Assembly (NCBI RefSeq): GCF_000971295.1
Contig: NZ_LANJ01000011.1
Location: forward strand, 62,001-126,000
DNA from: Devosia epidermidihirudinis
GTDB taxonomy: Bacteria; Pseudomonadota; Alphaproteobacteria; Rhizobiales; Devosiaceae
Direction: 5' to 3'
Length of the DNA: 64,000 nt
In this document: positions 51,437-60,909 of the stretch, piece by piece
How positions within the stretch are numbered: the first letter of the stretch is position 1
How the letters are laid out: each line of letters opens with the position of its first letter
Program-made: the position numbers and the translations under genes
Notes under the pieces: generated by a model
Database searches by the model: none
What the model was told of the DNA's origin: nothing
Seen by the model: the letters and a program-made list of their open reading frames with translations, nothing else

Positions 51437-53337
51437 TGGACAGCACAATGGCGGGAGAAACCGCCGTCAAGCGACGGTGGAAGCTGCCGAACCTGGAGAA
51501 CACCAGCTTTATGCTGGTGTTCCTCGGGCTTCCGCTCGCGATCTTCATTATTTTCGTGATCTCGCCATTTGTGCAGGCCTTCTACTACTCAATGACCGAT
51601 TGGTCAGGCTTTTCGAAGGATATGAACTTCGTTGGCCTGACCAATTACTTCGCGCTGCTGCAGGATCCCGTCTTCACCAAGGCCGTCTACAACAGCATTG
51701 TGCTGGTCCTGGTCTTGCCGCCGCTGGTGATTGTGCTGTCTTTGACGCTGGCCACGCTGGTGACGATCGGCGGGGGGACCCGCGGGCAAATTCAGGGCCT
51801 CAGGCATTCCAGCCTCTACCGCATCATCTCGTTTTTCCCCTACACGGTCCCAGCAATCGTCATCGGCATCCTCTGGGCGCAGATGTACGATCCGTCCAGC
51901 GGCCTGTTGAACGGCATTCTGACCGGGATGGGCTTCGAATTCTTCAAGTCCTTCGCCTGGCTCGGCGACGAGCGCACCGCCATGGGCGCCTCGATCTTCG
52001 TCATCGCCTGGTCGATGGTCGGCTTCTACATGGTGCTGTTCATCGCCGCCATCAAAGGCATCCCCTCGGAGGTGTATGAGGCGGCACGTGTCGACGGCGC
52101 TGGCCGGTTCCGCACGGCCATCAGCATCACCGTGCCGATGATCCGCGACACTATCCGCACGGCCTATATCTATCTGGGCATCCTCGCCCTCGACGCCTTC
52201 GTCTATATGCAGGCGCTCAATCCAAGCGGTGGTCCCGCCAATTCCACGGTGGTGATTTCCCAACACCTGCTGAACACCGCCTTCAAGAAAGGCAAGTTCG
52301 GCTATGCAACGTCGATGGGCGCGGCGCTGGCGATCCTGACGCTGACCTTTGCGGCGCTGGTGTTCTTCGTCTTCTGGTGGACTGGACGTCCGCCCAAATC
52401 GAGGCGGCGGGTCCGCAGTTCATCCGCGCCAGCGGTTCGGTCAGCTCCAATTGCGAAGCCCGTAAAGGCAACTGCCCCCCGGGAGGCCGTGGCACCGCGC
52501 AAGACCATCTGGACGGACAGCACCGTTGCCACCATTTCGCACATCGCCCTGATCGTCTGGGTTGTCATCATCTGCGCCCCCTTGCTGTGGGTGTTGATGA
52601 GCTCGTTCAAAACGACCGCGCAGATATTCCAGTCGCCTTTTACGCTCCCCACCACCTTCAACTTCGACAATTACGTCTCTGCATGGACGACCGCGAGCAT
52701 CGGCAGCTACTTCGTCAACACAGTCATCGTGGTCGGCTGCGCGCTCGTCATCGTCATGCTCTTGGGCTCGATGTGTGCCTATTATCTAGCGCGTTACGAG
52801 TTCCGGGGTAGCAAGTTCATCTATTATCTGATGCTCGCTGGCCTGACGTTCCCTGTTTTTCTGGCCGTGGTCCCGCTGTTCCAGACACTCAGGGGCTTTG
52901 GTCTGCTGAACACCTTCCCCGGCCTGATCATCACCTATGTGGCGTTCGCGCTGCCGTTCACGGTGTTCTTCCTGTTCGCCTTCTTCAAAACGCTGCCGCA
53001 GGAAGTAGCGGAGGCGGCGATGATCGACGGCGCAGGCCCATGGCGCATATTCTTCACCATCATGCTGCCCATGGCCAAGCCAGGCATCGCATCGGTGGCG
53101 ATCTTCAACTTTCTCGGCCTGTGGAACCAGTTCCTGTTACCGATCGCACTGAACACCAATTCCGCCAATTATGTGCTGTCGCAAGGCATGGCCTCATTCG
53201 CATCGCAGGCCGGCTACGCGGTTAACTTCGGCTCCCTGTTCGCGGCTGTCGTGATTACGGTTCTACCGGTGCTTGTCACCTACATCATCTTCCAGCGCCA
53301 GCTGCAGGGCTCAGTCTCGTCCGGCCTGCTGAAGTGA
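51436..53337 (+). CDS. Fused sugar ABC permease (NgcF-NgcG / MalF-MalG type in one chain)
   Basis: 633 residues from the ATG at 51436; GTG at 51433 is possible. Two complete permease units sit in one frame. The first (residues about 1-320) has the EAA loop EVYEAARVDGAGRFRTAISI and the first-subunit pattern ISPFVQAFYYSMTDWSGF. A basic, proline-rich linker of about 45 residues (SRRRVRSSSAPAVRSAPIAK) joins it to the second (about 366-633), with EVAEAAMIDGAGPWRIFFTI and the second-subunit end LQGSVSSGLLK. Each normally has six membrane segments with both ends in the cytoplasm, so a cytoplasmic linker is sterically fine. No stop or frameshift lies between the halves. It replaces the usual two genes. 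Confidence 0.93.
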   Translation: MDSTMAGETAVKRRWKLPNLENTSFMLVFLGLPLAIFIIFVISPFVQAFYYSMTDWSGFSKDMNFVGLTNYFALLQDPVFTKAVYNSIVLVLVLPPLVIVLSLTLATLVTIGGGTRGQIQGLRHSSLYRIISFFPYTVPAIVIGILWAQMYDPSSGLLNGILTGMGFEFFKSFAWLGDERTAMGASIFVIAWSMVGFYMVLFIAAIKGIPSEVYEAARVDGAGRFRTAISITVPMIRDTIRTAYIYLGILALDAFVYMQALNPSGGPANSTVVISQHLLNTAFKKGKFGYATSMGAALAILTLTFAALVFFVFWWTGRPPKSRRRVRSSSAPAVRSAPIAKPVKATAPREAVAPRKTIWTDSTVATISHIALIVWVVIICAPLLWVLMSSFKTTAQIFQSPFTLPTTFNFDNYVSAWTTASIGSYFVNTVIVVGCALVIVMLLGSMCAYYLARYEFRGSKFIYYLMLAGLTFPVFLAVVPLFQTLRGFGLLNTFPGLIITYVAFALPFTVFFLFAFFKTLPQEVAEAAMIDGAGPWRIFFTIMLPMAKPGIASVAIFNFLGLWNQFLLPIALNTNSANYVLSQGMASFASQAGYAVNFGSLFAAVVITVLPVLVTYIIFQRQLQGSVSSGLLK

Positions 53338-53401
53338 TCGAACTCTGGGGTCGTCCGAAAGGTCGGCCCTAGCGCCAATTAGACGACAGTTGCCTATCGA
53401 A

Positions 53402-54172
53402 TTATTCCGGCACCCACCCGAAGCTGCTGCTTGTGTCGCCTGAGGGACGATATTCGGCACCGATCCACCCGGCGTAGCCGAGACGGCTCAATGCCGTGAA
53501 AATGTTGGCGTAGTTGATTTCTCCGGTGCCGGGCTCGTGGCGGCCGGGATTGTCGGCAATCTGGACGTGGGCGATGCGAGGCTGCAAGCGTTCGAGGGTG
53601 CGGATGAGATCGCCCTGCATGATCTGCATGTGGTAGAAATCGTACTGCAGGTAAAGGTTATCGGAGCCGACGCGCGCGGCGATGGCTTCATAGTGATCAG
53701 TCGTGTTGATCAGGTAGCCCGGCATATCCTTGGTGTTGATCGGCTCAAGCAGGAGCTTGATCCCTGCATCGGCGAAGCGGGCCGCTGCGAATTGCAGGTT
53801 GCTGACAAGCGTCGTTTCCAGCTCATCGCGATCCGCACCCGACGGCGCGATACCAGCCAGACAGTTCACCTGCTTGCATCCGGTTTCGTAAGCGTATCCG
53901 ATCGCCTGGTCGACACTTGAGCGGAATTCATCTCGGCGCTCAGGCAGACAGGCAATGCCGCGTTCGCCGGCGACCCAGTCGCCAACTGGCAAATTGAACA
54001 GGGCCTGGGTCAGGCCATTCTCGCGCAAAACGTCAGCAATTTGCGTCGCGGGGTAGTCATAAGCCCCAACATATTCAACACCCTTGAAGCCATCAGCGGC
54101 CGCAGCAGCAAATCGGTCGAGAAACGCGTGCTGAGGGTAGAGCATTGATAGATTGGCAGAAAACCGCAGCAT
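53402..54172 (-). CDS. hyi: Hydroxypyruvate isomerase-like protein (Hyi family)
   Basis: 256 residues from the ATG at 54172 (MLRFSANLSMLYPQHAFLDRF), matching the usual length and start of the family. The frame open to 54286 adds unrelated residues. It is an AP-endonuclease-type TIM barrel with metal-binding positions in LLLEPINTKDMPGYLI, LQYDFYHMQIMQGDL, HVQIADNPGRHEPGTGEINY and IGAEYRPSGDT. Hyi converts hydroxypyruvate and tartronate semialdehyde; related OtnI enzymes act on 2-oxo-tetronates. It is convergent with the fused permease gene and is the last gene of the sugar locus, but the pathway link to amino sugars is not obvious. Confidence 0.85.
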   Translation of the reverse strand: MLRFSANLSMLYPQHAFLDRFAAAAADGFKGVEYVGAYDYPATQIADVLRENGLTQALFNLPVGDWVAGERGIACLPERRDEFRSSVDQAIGYAYETGCKQVNCLAGIAPSGADRDELETTLVSNLQFAAARFADAGIKLLLEPINTKDMPGYLINTTDHYEAIAARVGSDNLYLQYDFYHMQIMQGDLIRTLERLQPRIAHVQIADNPGRHEPGTGEINYANIFTALSRLGYAGWIGAEYRPSGDTSSSFGWVPE

Positions 54173-54315
54173 CTGGACTGGCCTGTTTGGTGTGATCAAT
54201 TCAACCGGTAGCACGCTACCCGCCGTTTCATCACCCCCACGCCGCATTTTAGGCAATGCTGCCAGCGTGAAGTTGATATCGTGCACGCACGAATCCCTGA
54301 TCCTTAGAGACCGCC

Positions 54316-55125
54316 ATGCAGCCCTCCCGCGACATTTCCCGACTGATCGAAATCATGGCCGCTCTCCGCAATCCGGATGGCGGGTGTCCATGGGATCTGG
54401 CGCAGGATTTCTCGTCCATTCGCCACTACACGATCGAAGAAGCCTATGAGGTTGCCGACGCCATCGAGCGGATGGATTTTGGCGATCTGCGCGAAGAACT
54501 CGGTGATCTGCTGCTGCAGCCGATTTATCACGCGCAGATGGCGAGTGAACTGGGTGAGTTCGATATCGGCGACGTGATCTACTCTATCACGGAGAAACTT
54601 ATCCGCCGTCATCCGCATGTTTTTGGCGATCTCGACGCCAATGACGCCGGCGCCGCACAGGTGCAGTGGGAGGCCATCAAGGTTCAGGAGCGGGCCATCA
54701 AAGCGGCGCGAAAGGGCGAGACCAAGCCGTCGGTGCTGGACGATGTCCCGGGCACCCTGCCCGCTTTGGCGCGCGCAGAAAAACTGACAAAGCGTGCGGC
54801 CAAGGTGGGCTTCGACTGGCCTGATATCGCAGCGGTTGCCGCCAAGGTCCACGAGGAGTTGGGCGAGGTCGCAGAAGCGACGGCAGCCGGCGACAAGGCC
54901 GCATCACACGAAGAGATTGGCGACCTGCTTTTTGCCGTAGTCAACCTGGCGCGTCATGCTGGCGTGGACGCTGAGGCGGCGCTGCGCGACGCGAACTTCA
55001 AATTCACGCGGCGCTTTCACTATGTGGAAGAGCGGGCGCGGCAGGATTGTGTCGCCATCGAGAGCGCCGGTTTGGAGCGGCTCGATGGCTACTGGAACGA
55101 AATCCGCAAAGCCGACAAGACTTAA
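54316..55125 (+). CDS. mazG: Nucleoside triphosphate pyrophosphohydrolase MazG
   Basis: 269 residues, the two-domain MazG. Each half has an EExxE-type metal motif: YTIEEAYEVADAIE with DLREELGDLLLQ in the first (residues about 40-75), and HEELGEVAEA with HEEIGDLLFAVVNLARH in the second (about 180-215). CPWDLAQ near residue 24 is a further family mark. It hydrolyses NTPs to NMPs and pyrophosphate, limiting damaged nucleotides and ppGpp-related signals. Its stop overlaps the convergent hflX stop by 4 bases. The neighbourhood with hflX and hfq is conserved in alphaproteobacteria. Confidence 0.96.
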   Translation: MQPSRDISRLIEIMAALRNPDGGCPWDLAQDFSSIRHYTIEEAYEVADAIERMDFGDLREELGDLLLQPIYHAQMASELGEFDIGDVIYSITEKLIRRHPHVFGDLDANDAGAAQVQWEAIKVQERAIKAARKGETKPSVLDDVPGTLPALARAEKLTKRAAKVGFDWPDIAAVAAKVHEELGEVAEATAAGDKAASHEEIGDLLFAVVNLARHAGVDAEAALRDANFKFTRRFHYVEERARQDCVAIESAGLERLDGYWNEIRKADKT

Positions 55126-56498
55126 GCGTCGGAGCTTTCGATCCGCCCATTGAAGCGCTCAAGGAACGCCGTCTTGTGACGGGGTTCCACGCGCACCACA
55201 AAGCCTGAGCCATTCTCGTTGGGCTCATCGCGCGAAATGACTTCGGAATGCGAATGGAGCCAGCCAATATCGCTACCCGCGCTGTGGGGCACGTGCACGT
55301 GATAGGTGCGGCTTTTGTCCGCCAGAGCTGACTCGACAGCCAGTTTGAGCGTATCGAGCCCATGTCCGGTCTTGGCCGACACGGGTACGGATGCCGCGAC
55401 GCGGCCCGCGGGTGACACACCTGCCAAGGGGTCCTGATCGGGATCGATGCCGAGCAGGTCAATCTTGTTCCAGACCTCGATGATCGGGATCGTCTCAGCC
55501 GAAACACCGAGATCGCCAAGAACTTTCAACACATCGAGCGCCTGAGCTGGATGGTCGGGGTTGGCTATATCGCGGACGTGCAGAATGACGTCGGCGTCGA
55601 TCACCTCTTCAAGCGTCGCACGGAAGGCGGCCACCAGATCGGTGGGGAGATCGGCCACGAAACCCACGGTGTCGCTGAGCATGACTTCACGGCCGTGAGG
55701 CAATTCAAGCTTGCGCACGGTGGTATCAAGCGTGGCGAAGAGCAGGTCTTCTGCGAAAACCCCTGCCCCCGTCATTTTGTTGAAAATGCTCGACTTGCCG
55801 GCATTGGTGTAACCGACAATGGCGACCACCGGATAAGGCGTACCTTCGCGCTTCTGGCGCTGCTGAGCACGGGTCTTCTTGACCTTTTCCAGGCGGTTTT
55901 CGAGCAGCACGATGCGGTCAGCAATCTGCCGACGATCGCTTTCAATCTGCGTTTCGCCGGGGCCACCCATAAAACCGGAGCCGCCGCTGCCACGCTGGCG
56001 TTCAAGGTGGGTCCAGGAGCGGACGAGACGGCCCTTCTGGTAATTCAGATGCGCCAACTCGACCTGCAAGACACCTTCGCGGGTGGCTGCGCGTTCGCCA
56101 AAGATCTCCAGGATCAAGGCGGTGCGATCGAGCACTTTGGTGCCCGTCTCTTTTTCGAGATTGCGCTGCTGAATCGCGGTCAGGGAGGCATCGACCAAAA
56201 GCAGGTCGATGTCCTCAGCCTTGACGCGTTCGGCAAGCGTTGCCGCGTGACCGCCACCGATAAATGTCGATGGCTTGATCTCACGGACCTTGATGACTTC
56301 CGAGAAGATGACGTCCAGCCGGATTGCCTCAGCCAAGCCCTCGAACTCGGCCTTGCGAGCCTCGATGGTGTGCTGGGAAATCTGGCCACGCACATCCGGG
56401 CAAACCAGTCCTGCGCGCGTTGGAGCCTCGCGGCGATCAATAAACGCCTGTGGGCCGCCCTTGTGGCCGGCTTCATCTTCGTCGTCAAAGTCGTTCAT
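55122..56498 (-). CDS. hflX: GTPase HflX
   Basis: 458 residues from the ATG at 56498, which is 7 bases after the hfq stop; upstream frame sequence is antisense-like and lies within hfq. The N-terminal HflX domain is seen in RAGLVCPDVRGQISQHTIEARK, ERVKAEDIDLLLVD and MGGPGETQIESDRR (near residue 205). The G domain has G1 GYTNAGKSS, G3 DTVGFVADLP and G4 NKID. It binds the ribosome and rescues or splits stalled ribosomes under stress. It is in the order ntrX-hfq-hflX-mazG. Confidence 0.96.
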   Translation of the reverse strand: MNDFDDEDEAGHKGGPQAFIDRREAPTRAGLVCPDVRGQISQHTIEARKAEFEGLAEAIRLDVIFSEVIKVREIKPSTFIGGGHAATLAERVKAEDIDLLLVDASLTAIQQRNLEKETGTKVLDRTALILEIFGERAATREGVLQVELAHLNYQKGRLVRSWTHLERQRGSGGSGFMGGPGETQIESDRRQIADRIVLLENRLEKVKKTRAQQRQKREGTPYPVVAIVGYTNAGKSSIFNKMTGAGVFAEDLLFATLDTTVRKLELPHGREVMLSDTVGFVADLPTDLVAAFRATLEEVIDADVILHVRDIANPDHPAQALDVLKVLGDLGVSAETIPIIEVWNKIDLLGIDPDQDPLAGVSPAGRVAASVPVSAKTGHGLDTLKLAVESALADKSRTYHVHVPHSAGSDIGWLHSHSEVISRDEPNENGSGFVVRVEPRHKTAFLERFNGRIESSDA

Positions 56499-56505
56499 AT
56501 GGACG

Positions 56506-56757
56506 TCAGTCGCTGTCTTGGTTCTGTTCGGGATCGAACAACTGGATCGGCGCGCCCGGCATAATTGTCGAGATGGCGTGCTTGTAGACCAACTGCGACT
56601 GCGCATCGCGACGCAGCAGCAGGCAGAAATTATCAAACCAGGTGATCACACCCTGAAGCTTGACGCCGTTCACGAGAAAAATCGTGACAGGCACCTTCTG
56701 CTTGCGGACGTGATTGAGAAAGGAATCTTGCAGATTCTGTTGTTTTTCGCTGGGCAT
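56506..56757 (-). CDS. hfq: RNA chaperone Hfq
   Basis: 83 residues, full length for alphaproteobacterial Hfq. The Sm1 motif region reads [20 protein letters not shown] and [18 protein letters not shown]; the Sm2 motif is [12 protein letters not shown] with the key Y-K-H. It forms a hexamer that pairs small RNAs with mRNAs. Located between ntrX (189 bases away) and hflX (7 bases). Confidence 0.98.
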   Translation of the reverse strand: MPSEKQQNLQDSFLNHVRKQKVPVTIFLVNGVKLQGVITWFDNFCLLLRRDAQSQLVYKHAISTIMPGAPIQLFDPEQNQDSD

Positions 56758-56946
56758 TTAGGCCTCTTGTTCGCGGCATTGAATGTCGCTGTTGTCATTG
56801 TGCATGCTTGCCAAGCCAATCTGTGGGCTGCCGCTAGCCTACAGCATCGGTGTGTTCACCACACATTAAGCAGTATGGCACGGTTCGGATTTCGTGCCTA
56901 CCCGCGCCAAGTGCATGGCACATGGGAAAATCTGACAGGTGTGGGG

Positions 56947-58329
56947 TTAGAGCCCCAAGGACTTGATCTTCCTGTGCAATGCGCTGCGCTCCATGCCGAC
57001 GAATTCGGCAGTCTTGGAGATGTTGCCACCGAAGCGTTCGATCTGGGCCAGCAGGTACTGGCGCTCGAAAACTTCGCGGGCATCTCGCAGTGGCAGGCTC
57101 ATCAGATGCGCCGACGCGTCGGTATCACCCACAGTCGGCAGCACTTCGCCAATGTCAGATGGCAGCATGGCAGCGGTGATGACCCCATCTTCGGGCTGCT
57201 GATCCTTCATCAGGATCAACAGGCGTTCGATGGAGTTGCGGAGCTGACGCGCGTTTCCAGGCCATTCCTGCGCTTGCAGCACGGCAATGGCGTCGTCACC
57301 AACAGTCATGCGCTGCAGATTGTGCATGCGGCAGACCTGCTCGATGAACACCGAAACGAGAGGCGGTACGTCCTCGCGGCGCTCTTTGAGCGGGGTCAGC
57401 GGCAGCGGCACGATGGACAGGCGATGGAACAGGTCGGAGCGGAACTCACCCGCCTCAATCTGCGCTGCAACATTCTGCGAGCTTGCAGCAATGATGCGCA
57501 CGTCGATGGGAACGGCCTGTGTACCGCCGACGCGGTTGAAGCGGTTTTCAACGAGAGTGCGCAGCAAAGCGGCCTGCGTATTGGCTGGAAGCGTTGTCAC
57601 TTCCGATAGGTACAGCGTACCACCATGCGCCTTTTCCAGAGCGCCCACTTCGACTTTGAGAATGCCGTTCTTCTCGCGCGTTTCGCGACCGAACAGCACG
57701 ACGGGCACTTCTTCCGGCGCATAGAGGGAGGCGTTGATCTCGACGAAGGGTGCATCGGCGCGTGGGCTGCGCTGGTGGATCATGCGGGCGACTAGGCCCT
57801 TGCCGGCACCAGATGGACCCGAAATGAAGATGCGCGAATTGGTGGGCGCGGACTTCTCGATGAGCGCTTTGACCTGCTGCAGCGCAGGCGACGTGCCGAC
57901 CATGTCGATGCTCTTGGACGCAGAGCGCTCCTTGAGTTCCGCCACCTCATTGCGCAGGCGCGTCGCCTCCATCGCCCGCTGGGTGATATGCAGCAGCCGG
58001 TCAATCTTGAAGGGCTTCTCGATGTAGTCGTAGGCGCCGCGGCGAATAGCAGAGACGGCGGTTTCGACGTTGCCGTGCCCTGAAATCATCACCACCGGCA
58101 TGTCCGGGTGCTGGCTCTGGAACACGTCGAGCAGTTGCAGCCCGTCAAGGCGCGAACCCTGCATCCAGATGTCGAGGAAGACCAGGCTTGGTCGACGGCG
58201 GGCGATTTCGTTCAGTCCGCTATCGGCGTCATGAGCCTGCCGCGCCTCAAAGCCCTCATCCTCAAGGATGCCGGCGATCAGCTCGCGGATATCGTCTTCA
58301 TCGTCAATAATCAGGATATCTAGTGCCAT
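56947..58329 (-). CDS. ntrX: Response regulator NtrX
   Basis: 460 residues. A receiver domain with phospho-acceptor Asp53 in VFLDIWMQ and the conserved Lys in EKPFKIDRLL. The central AAA+ domain has Walker A SGPSGAGKGLVAR, but where sigma-54 activators carry GAFTGA this protein reads FGRETREKNGILK, so the sigma-54 contact loop is missing, as is usual for alphaproteobacterial NtrX. The C-terminal Fis-type HTH is GGNISKTAEFVGMERSALHRK. Its ATG overlaps the ntrY stop by one base. NtrY-NtrX senses nitrogen and redox or membrane state and acts with sigma-70 promoters. Confidence 0.95.
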   Translation of the reverse strand: MALDILIIDDEDDIRELIAGILEDEGFEARQAHDADSGLNEIARRRPSLVFLDIWMQGSRLDGLQLLDVFQSQHPDMPVVMISGHGNVETAVSAIRRGAYDYIEKPFKIDRLLHITQRAMEATRLRNEVAELKERSASKSIDMVGTSPALQQVKALIEKSAPTNSRIFISGPSGAGKGLVARMIHQRSPRADAPFVEINASLYAPEEVPVVLFGRETREKNGILKVEVGALEKAHGGTLYLSEVTTLPANTQAALLRTLVENRFNRVGGTQAVPIDVRIIAASSQNVAAQIEAGEFRSDLFHRLSIVPLPLTPLKERREDVPPLVSVFIEQVCRMHNLQRMTVGDDAIAVLQAQEWPGNARQLRNSIERLLILMKDQQPEDGVITAAMLPSDIGEVLPTVGDTDASAHLMSLPLRDAREVFERQYLLAQIERFGGNISKTAEFVGMERSALHRKIKSLGL

Positions 58330-60668
58330 TACTTATGAACCACCGCTGAAATGAGCGGTTCCTCCTGTTGGGAGTTTGTGACGCTCGTCTCAGCTTGTTC
58401 GGCTGCGGCGTTCGCCTTTGATGGGGATTGGAGGGGCAGTGTGAACGTCACACAAGCGCCTACGCGGCCTGCGGCGTCCGGCTCGGCGTCGACGAGTTCC
58501 ACGATGCCTCCGTGTTGTTCGATGATCTTGGCAACAATCGCGAGGCCGAGGCCGGTGCCCTTTTCTCGCGTCGTCATATAGGGTTCGAGCAGGCGCTGGC
58601 GGTTATCTTTTGGCCAGCCCTTGCCGTTATCGGAAATGGAAATGCGCGCGTAGTTGCCCTCAAGGTGCGCATCGACCTTGATGGTTGGGTGGGTGTTGTC
58701 TGGTAGATCCAGCCCCTCGAAAGCCTCGACGGCATTCTTGATCAGGTTGGTCAGCGACTGGGAAATCAGGCGGCTGTCGAACCAAGCGTAGATGGCTTCT
58801 GCGGGTAGATCGGTGTCGATGGTCAGCTCTGGCAGGCGGACACTTTCGAGGAAGACAGCCTGGCGGATGGTATCTGACAGGTCAGCCATGTCCGGCGACG
58901 CCTCGGGCATACGCGCGAAGGCGGAGAACTCGTCGACCATGCGGCCGATGTCGCCGACCTGACGGACGATGGTGTTGATGCACTTGTCGAAGACTTCGCG
59001 ATCGTCCTCGAGCTTGGAGCCATAGCGGCGGCGCAGACGCTCTGCCGAAAGCTGGATGGGCGTCAGCGGGTTCTTGATTTCGTGGGCGATGCGGCGCGCA
59101 ACGTCGGCCCAGGCGCTGGTGCGCTGGGCGGATTCGAGATCTGTGATGTCGTCGAATGTCAGCACGTAACCCTTTGATTCCGTAATGGAACCCTCACGAG
59201 TGAGCTGGACTTGATAAGTACGTTTATCGGTCTCGTTGCCGAGCTGAACCTGATCACGCACCTGCCCGCGACGGGCCGAACGGGCACGTTCAAGGATAGG
59301 GCTGAGCTCGGGCATAACTTCTTCGATGCGGTCGCCCATGAGGTCGATTTCCGGCATTCCGAGCATTTCGCAGGCGCGGGCGTTGACCAGGGTTATAGCG
59401 CCAAAGGGGTCGAGGCCGATGATGCCCGCGGACACGCCTTCCACCACCGCCTCTGTGAACTGACGGCGCTTTTCGTTCATCTCACTGGCGGTGAGAAGTG
59501 CTTCACGCTGTGATTTAAGTTGCTGCGTCATCCGGTTGAAGCCGTTTGACAAGTCGCGCAGGTCGCCCCGTCCATCCTGCACCGGAACCTGCACTTCCAA
59601 GTCGCCGCCGCTGACGCGGTTTGAGGCGATCATGAGGTTACGGATGGGATCCACAAAGCGGTTGGCCAGCGCAATGCCAATCCACAATGCGGCCAACAAA
59701 AGCACCACCGCAAGCCCCACATACATGATGGTAAAGGTTATCTGGAAAACTAACCGGTTCGACGCATATTGGCGGTATTCGGTGATGTTTTCGTCGGTGA
59801 GGCGCATGTACTCCAGCACCTCGGCATCGACCGGGCGCGCGACGAACAGATAGATGTTGTCGTAGCCCCGCAGCTTGGAGACCGAGCCCACAAGATTGGT
59901 GGTGCCGGGAGAGAGGAAGGCCGGCGTGCCCTCAGCGACCAAGGGGATGACGCCGCTTGGCACTTTTGGGTATGCGCCCTGCACAGCGATCTGCGCGCGC
60001 ATCAGCGTATTGCCGTCAACATCGACCAGCGTGGTGAACGGCAGTGAGCGCGTGACAGCCAAAGCGGTCAGGATGCGCTGGAAGCGGGTGCGGTCTTCTT
60101 CATAAGTCGCGTGAGCCTGCTCAAGCTCGGTCGTCACCCAGATGATGTCATCGCGTAAGACCTGGGCGTGCTCGAGCATGTAGGAGCGCGCGACGAGGCG
60201 CGAGCTTTCCACCATGGCGCGGGTACGCTCGGAGAACCACTGATCGAGACCCTGATTGAGGGCGATGGTGGCGACGACGGCAACGATGGCAGCCGGGATG
60301 GCGGCCACGAGCGCAAACATCGTTACCATGCGAATCTGCATGCCGGCGCCCGCTTGCCGCTGCATGCGGGCCTGAATCAGCAGCACCGCCTCGGTGACAA
60401 CCAGCGCCAGAACCAGCAGCACGAGGACGCCGGTGACGATCCAGATGATAGTCCAGACGTTGGTAGATGGCTCGATATTGGTCGTTCCCGAAAGGATCAG
60501 GAACGAGATCAACGACATCAAAACCGATGCAGAAACAACGATGAAGCCGAGAACGCGTAGCGAGCGATTGCCCTGGGCAGCAAAAAACGGCGAGCGCGCA
60601 GCTTTGCGAGCCTCACTTGTACTTTTATGCTGAGGCTGGTCGCCTATTGTGGCTGTCGTCTCGTTCAT
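58329..60668 (-). CDS. ntrY: Sensor histidine kinase NtrY
   Basis: 779 residues from the ATG at 60668. Three membrane segments lie in the first 130 residues (VLGFIVVSASVLMSLISFLI; VWTIIWIVTGVLVLLVLALV; MFALVAAIPAAIVAVVATIA), then a periplasmic sensor region of about 160 residues and a fourth membrane segment (VVLLLAALWIGIAL) leading to a HAMP domain. A PAS domain follows (VEGVSAGIIGLDPFGAITLV). The kinase core has the His in [21 protein letters not shown]-box LIKNAVEAFEG and G2 box EKGTGLGLAIVAKI. It phosphorylates NtrX, encoded directly downstream with a one-base overlap. It is membrane-bound. Confidence 0.95.
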   Translation of the reverse strand: MNETTATIGDQPQHKSTSEARKAARSPFFAAQGNRSLRVLGFIVVSASVLMSLISFLILSGTTNIEPSTNVWTIIWIVTGVLVLLVLALVVTEAVLLIQARMQRQAGAGMQIRMVTMFALVAAIPAAIVAVVATIALNQGLDQWFSERTRAMVESSRLVARSYMLEHAQVLRDDIIWVTTELEQAHATYEEDRTRFQRILTALAVTRSLPFTTLVDVDGNTLMRAQIAVQGAYPKVPSGVIPLVAEGTPAFLSPGTTNLVGSVSKLRGYDNIYLFVARPVDAEVLEYMRLTDENITEYRQYASNRLVFQITFTIMYVGLAVVLLLAALWIGIALANRFVDPIRNLMIASNRVSGGDLEVQVPVQDGRGDLRDLSNGFNRMTQQLKSQREALLTASEMNEKRRQFTEAVVEGVSAGIIGLDPFGAITLVNARACEMLGMPEIDLMGDRIEEVMPELSPILERARSARRGQVRDQVQLGNETDKRTYQVQLTREGSITESKGYVLTFDDITDLESAQRTSAWADVARRIAHEIKNPLTPIQLSAERLRRRYGSKLEDDREVFDKCINTIVRQVGDIGRMVDEFSAFARMPEASPDMADLSDTIRQAVFLESVRLPELTIDTDLPAEAIYAWFDSRLISQSLTNLIKNAVEAFEGLDLPDNTHPTIKVDAHLEGNYARISISDNGKGWPKDNRQRLLEPYMTTREKGTGLGLAIVAKIIEQHGGIVELVDAEPDAAGRVGACVTFTLPLQSPSKANAAAEQAETSVTNSQQEEPLISAVVHK

Positions 60669-60909
60669 CAATGGCCGAATGGCACTCCGTCTCCGCCAAG
60701 GTCAGGCAGAGTCTGACGCAATTTGGGCGACCCTTCAAGATAATTGTTGCTAAAATGTGACACCGATGTGTGAGCCCGTTCCTCACGGCATCTGCTTCAC
60801 ACCAGACACGTCGCATATCTGGCCTGCAGACCACGGAGACAGCAGCCACTGGACAAGAGATGTGGCGACGGGCACACCAGTATTTGCGGCCACATTTGCA
60901 GAGTCCTCC

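Noticed and set aside
52360..52540. Frameshift joining two permease genes
   Set aside because: The frame is continuous, with a linker of coherent basic and proline-rich composition and no remnant start or ribosome site for the second half; still worth confirming by reads.
56499..56636. Upstream extension of hflX
   Set aside because: It lies within hfq in another frame and does not resemble HflX.
56947..58329. NtrX as a damaged sigma-54 activator
   Set aside because: Absence of GAFTGA is normal for alphaproteobacterial NtrX; the rest of the protein is intact.
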